In this document: in pieces, positions 1 through 6,710 of the stretch
Layout: each line of letters begins with the position of its first letter
How positions within the stretch are numbered: position 1 is the first letter of the stretch
DNA from: an uncultured Spirochaetaceae bacterium
GTDB taxonomy: Bacteria; Spirochaetota; Spirochaetia; Sphaerochaetales; Sphaerochaetaceae
Assembly (NCBI GenBank): GCA_946414625.1
Contig: CAMKPI010000043.1
Location: forward strand, 1 to 10,772
DNA length: 10,772 nucleotides
Reading direction: 5' to 3'
The notes under the pieces: model-generated
Databases searched by the model: none
Told to the model about the DNA's origin: nothing
The model's input: only the letters and a program-made list of their open reading frames with translations
Position numbers and translations under genes: made by a program

Positions 1-222
1 CGCCAGATAAAGATGTACCCGGACGCGAAACTGCCGGGTCACCTATGCGCCGGAAAGCGAACCCCCCGGGACGGAGACTCGCCGGGACGCAAACCCGTCG
101 GAACGCAGACACGCCGGGACGCGGACTCGCCGGGACAGAAACGCGCCAGATAAAGATGTACCCGGACACGAAACTGCCGGGTCACATATGCGCCGGGACA
201 AGTATGCCCGGGACAACCCGCT
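1..222. repeat. Degenerate 16-bp tandem repeat array with a 143-bp higher-order period
   Basis: The stretch splits into 14 consecutive units of 15-17 bp (mostly exactly 16) close to CGCCGGGACGCRAACC. Clear units start at 80, 96, 112, 128, 191 and 207. Superimposed on this, bases 1-53 recur at 144-196 with only two mismatches (positions 25 and 43), an offset of 143 bp or nine units, so a block of units was duplicated after the units had diverged. The array is cut by the left edge of the window and its full length is unknown. A unit of 16 bp is not a multiple of three, and I see no convincing reading frame across it; the open frames there lack ribosome sites and family resemblance. It is best read as an intergenic minisatellite. 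Confidence 0.85.
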
Positions 223-336
223 GGAATCGTCGCTGCCGCAGAGACCGGGTTCGGATTACAAGATGAGAAAGACCTGCCGCTATAGACTGTGTCCCGACCT
301 GCCGCAATAGCAAGCCCCACCGCGGAAAACCATGTC
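223..336. other. Non-coding stretch with a short direct repeat
   Basis: Between the 16-bp array and the putative promoter of the serine dehydratase gene I see no gene. The only structure is a 15-bp direct repeat, GACCTGCCGCTATAG at 271-285 and GACCTGCCGCAATAG at 296-310, with one mismatch. Its function is unknown. Confidence 0.4.
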
Positions 337-387
337 TTTATAAAGTCGCGCCAAAGTGCTATCATCGACGCAGTTTCATATCGGAGG
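337..387 (+). promoter_or_regulatory. Putative promoter and ribosome binding site of the serine dehydratase gene
   Basis: A -35-like TTTATA (337-342, 4 of 6 to consensus) and a -10-like TATCAT (360-365, 5 of 6) are separated by 17 bp. Transcription would start near 372. A strong Shine-Dalgarno GGAGG lies at 383-387, five bases before the ATG at 393. The ribosome site is convincing; the -35 box is weak, so the promoter is only a candidate. Confidence 0.4.
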
Positions 388-392
388 CGCAC

Positions 393-1604
393 ATGGAATC
401 ACTCAGGGAACTCTACAGATACGGCTACGGACCGTCCAGCAGCCACACGATGGGACCGCGAAAAGCCGCCGAAGACTTCATTTCAGGGCATGGGGACGCA
501 GATCGATATGTCTGCAAACTCTTCGGCTCCCTTGCCGCCACAGGAAAAGGGCATTTCACAGACAGCGCCATAGAAGCGGTGTTCAAAGGCAGGCGCATCG
601 AGATCCAGTGGTTCCCGGATGTGGTGAAGGAGCGCCATCCCAACGCCCTGACGTTCACTGCGTACAACGCGTCGGGGGAAATCTCCGCAGAACAGACGTA
701 TTACTCCGTCGGTGGCGGCAAGATTGTCACGGAGGATGAGGATATCTCCCGGAAGAAGGAAGTCTACCCAGCCCTACTCTCGCACATGGGAAACATCCTG
801 AAATACTGTACAAAGGAGGGTCTCCAGATCTGGGAAATTGCCGTGAAGTTCGAGGGCGAAGAGATCATGGACTACATGGAGAGAATCTGGGACATCATGG
901 AGGATTCAGTCGAACGAGGGCTGATTGCCGAGGGGGTCCTGAAAGGAGGACTGAAGTTCGCCAGAAAAGCCTGCCAGTACCATACGAAGGCATACGACAT
1001 GTCAGGCCCCTTGGGCTACACGGCAAAAGCGATAAGCTACTCCCTTGCGGTTGCGGAGGAAAACGCATCGGGCGGACTTGTGGTCACCGCGCCCACATGC
1101 GGGTCTTGCGGCGTACTTCCCGGAGTCCTGCACTACCTCCACAAGGTTTACAACATTCCAAGAGTGAAAATACTTCGCGCGCTGCTCACAGCCGGGATTG
1201 TCGGCAACATAATCAAGCACAACGGCTCAATCTCCGGCGCGGAGGTCGGCTGCCAGGGGGAGATCGGGTCTGCATGCGCAATGGCTTCCGCCGCGGCCAC
1301 ATACCTCCTGGGAGGTACAATCCACCAGATCGAATACGCTGCCGAGATGGGTTTGGAGCACCACCTGGGGCTCACATGCGACCCGATGATGGGGCTTGTG
1401 CAGATTCCATGCATCGAAAGGAACGCCCTCGCCACGATGCGCTCACTGAACCATGCCACGTTCGCGCTTCTTTCCGACGGAAGACACAGAGTATCGTTCG
1501 ACGAGGTTATCCAAGTGATGATGCAGACAGGAGAAGCCCTGCCCTACATCTTCAAGGAAACAAGCCGAGGCGGGCTGGCGAGTATAAGCCAGGTTGGAAA
1601 ATGA
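393..1604 (+). CDS. sdaA: L-serine ammonia-lyase (L-serine dehydratase), iron-sulfur dependent
   Basis: Predicted cytosolic enzyme converting L-serine to pyruvate and ammonia with a [4Fe-4S] cluster. The 403-residue protein opens with the family signature GPSSSHT at residues 13-19, and the alpha (catalytic) domain covers roughly 175-400. Cys287, Cys329 and Cys340 are spaced 42 and 11 apart, which is the spacing I recall for the three cluster ligands of the Legionella enzyme (343, 385, 396). APTCGSCG at 233-240 and the KETSRGGLA end motif at 388-396 also fit. Both the beta-like N-terminal part and the alpha part are on one chain, but the protein is about 50 residues shorter than E. coli SdaA. 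It ends ...SISQVGK without the C-terminal cysteine that occupies the active site in the classic single-chain form. The ATG start is supported by GGAGG five bases upstream. The symbol is assigned by family; the cell's paralogue set is unknown. Confidence 0.93.
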   Translation: MESLRELYRYGYGPSSSHTMGPRKAAEDFISGHGDADRYVCKLFGSLAATGKGHFTDSAIEAVFKGRRIEIQWFPDVVKERHPNALTFTAYNASGEISAEQTYYSVGGGKIVTEDEDISRKKEVYPALLSHMGNILKYCTKEGLQIWEIAVKFEGEEIMDYMERIWDIMEDSVERGLIAEGVLKGGLKFARKACQYHTKAYDMSGPLGYTAKAISYSLAVAEENASGGLVVTAPTCGSCGVLPGVLHYLHKVYNIPRVKILRALLTAGIVGNIIKHNGSISGAEVGCQGEIGSACAMASAAATYLLGGTIHQIEYAAEMGLEHHLGLTCDPMMGLVQIPCIERNALATMRSLNHATFALLSDGRHRVSFDEVIQVMMQTGEALPYIFKETSRGGLASISQVGK

Positions 1605-1691
1605 CGCAAAGTCTTCCCGTGAGGCAAAGCAGGGTCGATTGCAACGTGTGGATCCAATTTCCCCACGGCTGGATATAGGATACAGAATGAA

Positions 1692-1724
1692 ATGCGGCAC
1701 AGCCGCATAGTATAGATATTTTTT
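1692..1724 (+). terminator. Stem-loop followed by a distant T-run after the serine dehydratase gene
   Basis: ATGCGGC (1692-1698) and GCCGCAT (1702-1708) form a perfect 7-bp stem around a 3-base loop. A run of six T follows at 1719-1724, but ten bases separate it from the stem, so it is not a textbook intrinsic terminator. It lies in the 132-bp gap before mrp and could be a weak terminator, an attenuator or an mRNA 3'-end stabiliser. Confidence 0.3.
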
Positions 1725-1736
1725 ACGGACGAAAAC

Positions 1737-2669
1737 ATGGAAAAAAACAACGGAGAACAAAAAAAAGAGCTTTCTCAGGAAGAGAAGATCTGCATGAAAA
1801 TGGACGCCATCGGGCGTAAGATACTCATAATGAGCGGCAAGGGTGGAGTCGGAAAGACCACTGTCACAGTGAATCTTGCAAACGCTCTTGCCGCCCTGGG
1901 GCACACGGTCGGAGTGCTGGACACGGACATCCACGGCCCCAACATCGCAAAAATGTTCGGCCTTGAAGGACGATTTCTGGAAGAGGATCCAGAGACCTGT
2001 GAGATAATCCCTGTCACGACCGACAACGGAATCCGTCTTGTGAGCCTCTCTTTTGCTCTCCCGGATCCGTCCCAGGCGGTTGTGTTCAGAGGTCCGATGA
2101 AGCTTTCCGCGATAAAACAGTTCCTCGCCGATGTCAGATGGGGCTCTCTTGACTATCTTCTCATAGACAGCCCTCCTGGAACAGGTGACGAGCAATTGGC
2201 CGTATGCCAGAACATCCCCGCACTCACGGGAGCCATTGTCGTGACCACCCCGCAGAAGGTGGCAATCCTCGATTCAGCAAAAAGCATTTCTTTTGCCCGT
2301 GATGTAAGCGTTCCTGTAATCGGGCTTGTAGAGAACATGAGTTACCTTATCTGCCCGCACTGCGGCGAAAAACAGTACATTTTCGGACGCGACGGAGGCA
2401 AGAAGCTGTGCATCGAGACGGGAATTCCGCTCCTCGGCAGCATTCCCATGGAGACGGGTCTTGAAGAGGCAGAAGACAACGGAGAGAATTGGCTTTCAAA
2501 AGGAGACAGCGAATCTTCAGCCGTTTTCAGAGAAATTGCCGCATATATTCACTCTGCCATAAAACCCACATCCTCAAAAGACATAGGCTATGTGCCGAAA
2601 GGAGCAGGATGTTCGCCCTCGGCATGTTCAAGCTGCACGTCGGACTGTCCTTCCAGAAAGAACGGTTAA
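1737..2669 (+). CDS. mrp: Mrp/NBP35-family P-loop ATPase (Fe-S cluster carrier) with a C-terminal cysteine cluster
   Basis: Predicted cytosolic ATPase of the MinD/Mrp superfamily, which carries or delivers Fe-S clusters to target proteins. The deviant Walker A motif SGKGGVGKTT lies at residues 33-42, with the signature lysine Lys35 as well as Lys40. LDTDIHGPN follows at 61-69 and the Walker B-like LLIDSPPGTGD at 141-151. The family's CxxC pair is CPHC at 206-209, through which a dimer is thought to bridge a cluster. Four more cysteines sit at the extreme C-terminus (292, 297, 300, 304; pattern Cx4Cx2Cx3C), where most family members have none. There is no N-terminal DUF59 domain. The ATG at 1737 has only a weak GGA upstream; a second in-frame ATG at 1794 (Met20) has GGAAGAG nine bases upstream and would also keep the whole ATPase core, so the start is uncertain. 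A 60-bp gap leads to the Nudix gene. Confidence 0.92.
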   Translation: MEKNNGEQKKELSQEEKICMKMDAIGRKILIMSGKGGVGKTTVTVNLANALAALGHTVGVLDTDIHGPNIAKMFGLEGRFLEEDPETCEIIPVTTDNGIRLVSLSFALPDPSQAVVFRGPMKLSAIKQFLADVRWGSLDYLLIDSPPGTGDEQLAVCQNIPALTGAIVVTTPQKVAILDSAKSISFARDVSVPVIGLVENMSYLICPHCGEKQYIFGRDGGKKLCIETGIPLLGSIPMETGLEEAEDNGENWLSKGDSESSAVFREIAAYIHSAIKPTSSKDIGYVPKGAGCSPSACSSCTSDCPSRKNG

Positions 2670-2729
2670 TGTTCTCTTTTGTGATAAAAGAACAAGAATG
2701 ATCACAGTCCTCAAACAGGCAAGGCACAC

Positions 2730-3353
2730 ATGAAAACAGTCGACGAGCAAACATTTCCTCTCTATTCTGCAAGTCTCGCTCCGGAAAAAGAGAGTCCTCT
2801 GTACTGGGAGACTCTCAGTACAGAGGACGTCTATACGGGGCCTATATTCAATGTGCAGAGCGTCAGGCGGCGCAGCACGGACGGAAGAGTCGGAAATTTC
2901 TCTGTCGTACACTCCGGAGAATGGACAAACGTGATTCCCGTCTTCACCGGAACGGACGGCAAGCGGTATTTCGTCATGGAAAAACAGTTCAGACACGGCA
3001 GCGGGAACATCACTGTGGAGTTTCCGGGCGGCATTGTGGAACCGGGCGAAGATCCGGCGGCAGCGGCAGCCCGGGAACTTGAAGAAGAGACGGGAATCCG
3101 GGCGACCCGCTTGAAAAAACTCGGAGAAGTCGTCCCTAACGCCGCGTTCATAAAAAGCCACGGCACGATTTTCCTGGCGGAAGACCTCACGCTATCTGGG
3201 CTCGTCAACCTGGATCCGAACGAACAGATAGATGTCGTCTCTGTCCCGGAAGACTATGCACTGAAAGAAATGGGCAGACAGCCGTTCAACCATGGAGCGC
3301 TCCTCATCGCGGCGTTCTTCTATCTGAGGCAAAGCGTGATTGAAGGAAAATAG
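2730..3353 (+). CDS. Nudix hydrolase, ADP-ribose pyrophosphatase-like
   Basis: Predicted hydrolase of nucleoside diphosphates linked to another moiety, most likely ADP-ribose or a nucleotide sugar, acting in the cytosol with Mg2+. The 207-residue protein has a complete Nudix box at residues 101-123 (G-x5-E-x7-R-E-L-E-E-E-T-G-I; metal-binding glutamates in RELEEE, 115-120). The upstream WETLSTEDVYTGPIFNV stretch (26-42) is typical of the ADP-ribose pyrophosphatase branch, but the substrate cannot be fixed from sequence. About 25 residues precede the conserved start of the fold. The ATG at 2730 has a modest AAGG at 2721-2724; no better in-frame start is apparent before the conserved region. Codons 22-33 contain a very strong inverted repeat, listed separately. 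It follows mrp by 60 bp and may be co-transcribed with it. Confidence 0.9.
   Translation: MKTVDEQTFPLYSASLAPEKESPLYWETLSTEDVYTGPIFNVQSVRRRSTDGRVGNFSVVHSGEWTNVIPVFTGTDGKRYFVMEKQFRHGSGNITVEFPGGIVEPGEDPAAAAARELEEETGIRATRLKKLGEVVPNAAFIKSHGTIFLAEDLTLSGLVNLDPNEQIDVVSVPEDYALKEMGRQPFNHGALLIAAFFYLRQSVIEGK
2794..2828. repeat. Perfect 13-bp inverted repeat inside the Nudix gene
   Basis: GTCCTCTGTACTG at 2794-2806 is matched without error by its reverse complement at 2816-2828. The stem continues inward with a G-T wobble (2807/2815) and two Watson-Crick pairs (2808/2814, 2809/2813), leaving a 3-base loop. That gives 16 pairs in 35 bases, inside codons 22-33 of the gene. No T-run follows on either strand, so it is not an intrinsic terminator. 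Confidence 0.9.
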
Positions 3354-3384
3354 GTAAAACGCTTTTTATCTCACGTGTGGTCTT

Positions 3385-3426
3385 CTGCAGTTTTAGACCT
3401 GCAGTTTTAGGCCTGCATTTTTAGCC
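3385..3426. repeat. Three tandem 14-bp repeats in the convergent gap after the Nudix gene
   Basis: Three adjacent units, CTGCAGTTTTAGAC (3385-3398), CTGCAGTTTTAGGC (3399-3412) and CTGCATTTTTAGCC (3413-3426), differ by one or two bases from each other in the core and in the last three bases. They lie in the 141-bp gap between the converging Nudix and pseudouridine synthase genes (3354-3494). Apart from these I see no clear terminator for either gene in this gap. Confidence 0.85.
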
Positions 3427-3494
3427 CTCCCTACTGCTTCCAAAGCGCCTAGCCACACTTTTACAACAAAAGGGTATCCATCACGTCCGCCCTA

Positions 3495-4253
3495 TCAGAG
3501 CCGCACACCGAAGACATGCCAAATGTCCGTGAGGGGGAACGGCGCGCAAACAGTTACAATCCCGCCGCCGACAGGATGCGGGAACGAGATTTTTCCAGCG
3601 TGCAGGGAAATTCCACCGTCCGGATTGGAACGTGCGGCTCCGTATTTCAAATCCCCCTTTATATGCACACCGGATGCGGCAAGCTGTGCACGAATTTGGT
3701 GGTGCCGGCCCGTGAGAAGGTGTATCTCATATAGAAAGAATCGCTCTGAACGCCCTGCGAGACACCATTCCAGAACCGCTTTCTTCGCTGCAGTTTCCGT
3801 TGACTTACCCATGAAAGCAGATCTTTTCAAAGCCGCGCTTTCAGCCGATTTCAAATCTTTGTAAGCAAACGATTTGTTCAGCTTCTCATTGCGGACAAGA
3901 TAATGCTCCAGCCGGCCGCTCGCCTCTCCTGAAAGTCCCTGTAGCTCACCGTCCGTTATGGCATAATAAGTCTTGTCAACGTTTCCGTCCCTGAAAGAGC
4001 GGTTCATCCGCTCCAGAGCCTTTGACGTCTTACATAGGACCACACATCCGCTGGTTGGACGATCCAAGCGGTGCGGCAAACCTATAAATACATTCCCAGG
4101 CTTGTTGTATTTTCTCTTAATGTATGATTTTACACAATCAATCAAACAAACGTCACCCGTTTTGTCCGCCTGGACAATCTCACCCGGAAGCTTATTTATC
4201 ACAATGAGATGGTTGTCCTCGTAAAGGATGCGTTCATCCAATGCTATATCCAT
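3495..4253 (-). CDS. RluA-family RNA pseudouridine synthase
   Basis: Predicted cytosolic enzyme that isomerises uridine to pseudouridine in rRNA or tRNA. The protein is 252 residues from the ATG at 4253. The catalytic motif HRLDRPTSG lies at residues 61-69 with the nucleophilic aspartate at 64. The later family motif LLTGRHHQIRAQLA is at 179-192, and the N-terminal ILYEDNHLIVINKLPG (9-24) is typical. There is no S4 domain, so it resembles the short RluA/RluC-like members; which RNA position it modifies cannot be told. An in-frame TTG 24 bases upstream could extend it by eight residues, but AGGTGA at 4258-4263, four bases before the ATG, favours 4253. It lies 141 bp downstream of parC on the same strand and could be co-transcribed. 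Confidence 0.9.
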   Translation of the reverse strand: MDIALDERILYEDNHLIVINKLPGEIVQADKTGDVCLIDCVKSYIKRKYNKPGNVFIGLPHRLDRPTSGCVVLCKTSKALERMNRSFRDGNVDKTYYAITDGELQGLSGEASGRLEHYLVRNEKLNKSFAYKDLKSAESAALKRSAFMGKSTETAAKKAVLEWCLAGRSERFFLYEIHLLTGRHHQIRAQLAASGVHIKGDLKYGAARSNPDGGISLHAGKISFPHPVGGGIVTVCAPFPLTDIWHVFGVRL

Positions 4254-4314
4254 TCTTTCACCTGAAGTCCGCTGCAACAGATCCTATGATACTCATCAGA
4301 CTCTGTATTTCCGC

Positions 4315-4379
4315 GCAAAATCTGCAAAATCTGCAAAAAATCCGAGCAAAAAAGCAAACACAAAAATCGAAAGCGAAAA
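4315..4379. repeat. Short GCAAAA-type repeats and spaced A-tracts between parC and the pseudouridine synthase gene
   Basis: GCAAAATCT occurs twice in tandem (4315-4323, 4324-4332), then degenerates into GCAAAAAATCC and GCAAAAAA units. Eight A-tracts of three to six bases are strung along 65 bp; the first three are 9-10 bp apart and could bend the DNA. Read in the direction of parC transcription they are T-tracts that begin soon after the parC stop codon. I see no stable stem before them, so this is not called a terminator. Confidence 0.6.
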
Positions 4380-4394
4380 CACCGGCGCCGAGGC

Positions 4395-6539
4395 TCAATC
4401 AAACAATCCCGGTTCGTTCTCGTCCTTGATGTCCATCCTCTCTTCCCCTGGCTCTCGGGCAGCCACCGAGCCTTCATTGCCACGTAAGCCTTGCTGCGCA
4501 TCAGAGAGGCCTTCTTCAATCCCGCTGGGAACAGAGACGCCATCGCTGGAGGACCCTTCAGGAACAGCAGCAGGAGAGGCCTCGACGAGTCTCACAGGCT
4601 TTATCCTCATGCTGGAGACGGCATTCTTCGATAGTACAACCCCGCCAGCCTTGACGCCCTTGATCCTGTAGTCTGAAAAAAGATATGTCTTCTCCTTCAC
4701 CCTCAATCCGGTTCCCTTGAAAGTTATCGTCAGCTCCGCGTTCGGATAAGTCGATATTTTCCTCATTGTGTTATCCTCTGGATCCGGCAAGATCTCATAC
4801 GTCTTGTTCATTATGAACCCGCTTGCGAACCTGAAGCGCTTTATCATTGTGCGACGTGTGGACTTCTCCTGATAGATCGCCGTGAAAACCACGTTATCAA
4901 GGGAATCCTTGTCGGACAGCCCTATATAAGAGGCCTCCTTGCCGATGAAAGCCTTGTCCGAGACCGGTGCGCAGAAATATGTCCCGTTTTTCTGAATCAC
5001 TATGATCTTGTCGAACTCGGACACACGACATATTGACTCTCCCGTCTTCACAGCAGTTCCGATATAGCCTGTACTGGAATCGTATCTGAGGTCTAGATCC
5101 CGCCGCGCCACCTCTTTGACACTTACAAGGTTGAAGTTTGCAATCTCCGTCTTGCGGTCGCGCTCGCTCTTTGCGTCCAAGGAGCCCTCGCTGCTTGACT
5201 TCAGCAAGTCGCTCTTGATTTCATTCAGGGTTTTCACCGAGTATTCAACCAGATGCGACAGGTTGTACTCTACCTGTTTCAAACCGGCATTAATCCCCTC
5301 GATCTCCTCTCGGTTCTTCTCGATATCAAAAAGAGATATGCGCCTGATGGGAATTTTGAGAAGCCGCTCTATGTCTTCAGCGGAAATCTCCCTCATGAGC
5401 TCCGCCTTGTACGGCTCAAACCCAGAGAGAATGGCCTGGTTCACCGTTTCTGCCGTTTTCTTTGTCTCGATCCGCTTGTAAATCCTCTCCTCGATGAAAA
5501 TTCGTTCCAGAGTACGCGTATGCAGACGATCCAAAAGATGGCTTCTCTCAACCTCCAGCTCCGCCTTTGAAATCCGCAGAATGGAATCCGCATGGTATCG
5601 GACAATCTCGCTTACAGGCATGATATGCGGCAGTCCGTCCCGGATCACAAGACTGTTCACCGAGATCTTTTCCTGACAAAGTGTGTATGCGTAAAGCGAA
5701 TCTACAAGGTCCTTCGTGTAGGTTCCTTTAGAAAGATAGATCTCGATATTCACGGTATCCGCAGTATAGTCGTTCACCTGGGAGACTTTGAGGCGTCCTT
5801 TCTTGGCGGCTGCGTTGATGCTTTCGATCATCTGCTCCGAATCAACTCCGAACGGAAGCTCTGTGATAACAATCTTCTTCGGGTTACTTGTATCCAGCCG
5901 CGCGCGAACCAATACGGATCCGAGACCGTCCTTGTAATCGGAGACATCCATAACGCCGCCGCCAGGAAAATCCGGGAAAAGCTCATACTTCTCCCCTTTC
6001 AGAGCGGAAATCTGGGCGTCTATCACCTCCAAAGCGTTGTGAGGAAGGATTTTGGTGCTCATTCCAACCGCAATGCCTTCAGTTCCCTGAATCAGCACCA
6101 CGGGGATTTTGGCTGGGAAGACCACCGGCTCCTTTGCCCTGCCGTCGTACGACTCGACATATTCCGTTATCTCCGGGTTATACAGCACCTTTTTCGTAAA
6201 AGGTAGGAGACGACACTCTATGTACCTTGCGGCTGCAGCCCTGTCTCCGGTCATAAAATTGCCGTAGTTGCCTTGTTTCTCAATGAACAGGTTGCAGTTG
6301 GCAAGATTCACCAGCGCCCCTTCAATCGAGGCGTCCCCGTGGGGGTGATAATGCATCGCGCTTCCCACAACGTTGGCGACTTTATGGAAACGACCGTCGT
6401 CCATCTCGATCAGGGTATGGAGAATCCTCCTCTGCACGGGCTTCAGTCCGTCGGCTAAGTCCGGTATAGCACGATCCTTGATTACATATGATGCGTATTC
6501 TATGAAATTCTGTTTATATAAGTCTTTTGCGTAAGCCAT
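4395..6539 (-). CDS. parC: DNA topoisomerase IV subunit A
   Basis: Predicted DNA-breaking subunit of topoisomerase IV, which decatenates daughter chromosomes and works with ParE (not in the window). The protein is 714 residues from the ATG at 6539. The N-terminal region has IPDLADGLKPVQRRIL (residues 25-40), HPHGDASIEGALV (65-77) and AARYIE around the active-site Tyr106, preceded by Arg105. The tower and coiled-coil follow to about 470, and a reduced C-terminal DNA-wrapping domain covers roughly 480-650. No GyrA box (QRRGGKG-like) is seen, which separates it from gyrase A. The last 60 residues are a low-complexity acidic tail. Alanine (Ala70) stands where E. coli ParC has Ser80 in the quinolone-resistance region, as I recall for the Bacteroides-type enzymes. 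An in-frame TTG at 6569 would add ten residues, but MAYAKDLYKQNF fits the usual start; neither start has a good ribosome site. Confidence 0.92.
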   Translation of the reverse strand: MAYAKDLYKQNFIEYASYVIKDRAIPDLADGLKPVQRRILHTLIEMDDGRFHKVANVVGSAMHYHPHGDASIEGALVNLANCNLFIEKQGNYGNFMTGDRAAAARYIECRLLPFTKKVLYNPEITEYVESYDGRAKEPVVFPAKIPVVLIQGTEGIAVGMSTKILPHNALEVIDAQISALKGEKYELFPDFPGGGVMDVSDYKDGLGSVLVRARLDTSNPKKIVITELPFGVDSEQMIESINAAAKKGRLKVSQVNDYTADTVNIEIYLSKGTYTKDLVDSLYAYTLCQEKISVNSLVIRDGLPHIMPVSEIVRYHADSILRISKAELEVERSHLLDRLHTRTLERIFIEERIYKRIETKKTAETVNQAILSGFEPYKAELMREISAEDIERLLKIPIRRISLFDIEKNREEIEGINAGLKQVEYNLSHLVEYSVKTLNEIKSDLLKSSSEGSLDAKSERDRKTEIANFNLVSVKEVARRDLDLRYDSSTGYIGTAVKTGESICRVSEFDKIIVIQKNGTYFCAPVSDKAFIGKEASYIGLSDKDSLDNVVFTAIYQEKSTRRTMIKRFRFASGFIMNKTYEILPDPEDNTMRKISTYPNAELTITFKGTGLRVKEKTYLFSDYRIKGVKAGGVVLSKNAVSSMRIKPVRLVEASPAAVPEGSSSDGVSVPSGIEEGLSDAQQGLRGNEGSVAAREPGEERMDIKDENEPGLFD

Positions 6540-6675
6540 GTTATAATACTTGACACCATGATCCGGCAAAGCAAGCCCGAAGGGGCATTTCCTATTTCAG
6601 GCATTGCCAGGATAAATTTTCCTTTATGTTAGAATAGTACAGTTTTCAGTTACAAAATGCAATATAGTCTTAATA

Positions 6676-6704
6676 ATGACATTGGGGCAAAATTTGTGTA
6701 GAAT
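6676..6704 (+). promoter_or_regulatory. Promoter of nrdR, placed for a leaderless or near-leaderless transcript
   Basis: ATGACA (6676-6681, 5 of 6 to the -35 consensus) and TAGAAT (6699-6704, 5 of 6 to the -10 consensus) are separated by exactly 17 bp. With the usual distance, +1 falls at about 6711, the A of the nrdR start codon. AAGG at 6705-6708 is only two bases from the ATG, too close for a normal Shine-Dalgarno site. This is the best promoter match found in the 6540-6710 divergent region. Confidence 0.6.
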
Positions 6705-6710
6705 AAGGTC

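Noticed and set aside
1..222. CRISPR array
   Set aside because: The units are directly adjacent with no unique spacers, and no cas gene is present.
39..392. Open frames on both strands across the 16-bp array
   Set aside because: They owe their length to GC-rich repeat DNA with few stop codons, the frame shifts through a 16-bp unit, and no ribosome site or known family was seen.
1443..2195. 250-codon open frame on the - strand
   Set aside because: It is antisense to the serine dehydratase and mrp genes, both of which are secure from conserved motifs; the peptide has no recognisable feature.
2670..2693. Imperfect hairpin between mrp and the Nudix gene
   Set aside because: GTTCTCTTTT and AAAAGAAC pair only with a bulge, and no T-run follows, so no terminator is called and the genes may be co-transcribed.
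2628..3161. 177-codon open frame on the - strand
   Set aside because: Antisense to the end of mrp and most of the Nudix gene, including the codons of the Nudix box.
3354..3464. Long-range stem GTAAAA plus GTGTGG with CCACAC plus TTTTAC flanking the 14-bp repeats
   Set aside because: The two 6-bp helices are separated by a 15-base bulge on one side only and enclose more than 70 bases, so stability is doubtful.
6657..6699. Possible NrdR boxes upstream of nrdR
   Set aside because: A TGCAATATAGTC stretch at about 6659-6670 and a TTGTGT half-site at 6694-6699 partly match the recalled consensus, but each matches only about half to two thirds and the spacing is 27 bp rather than the usual three helical turns.
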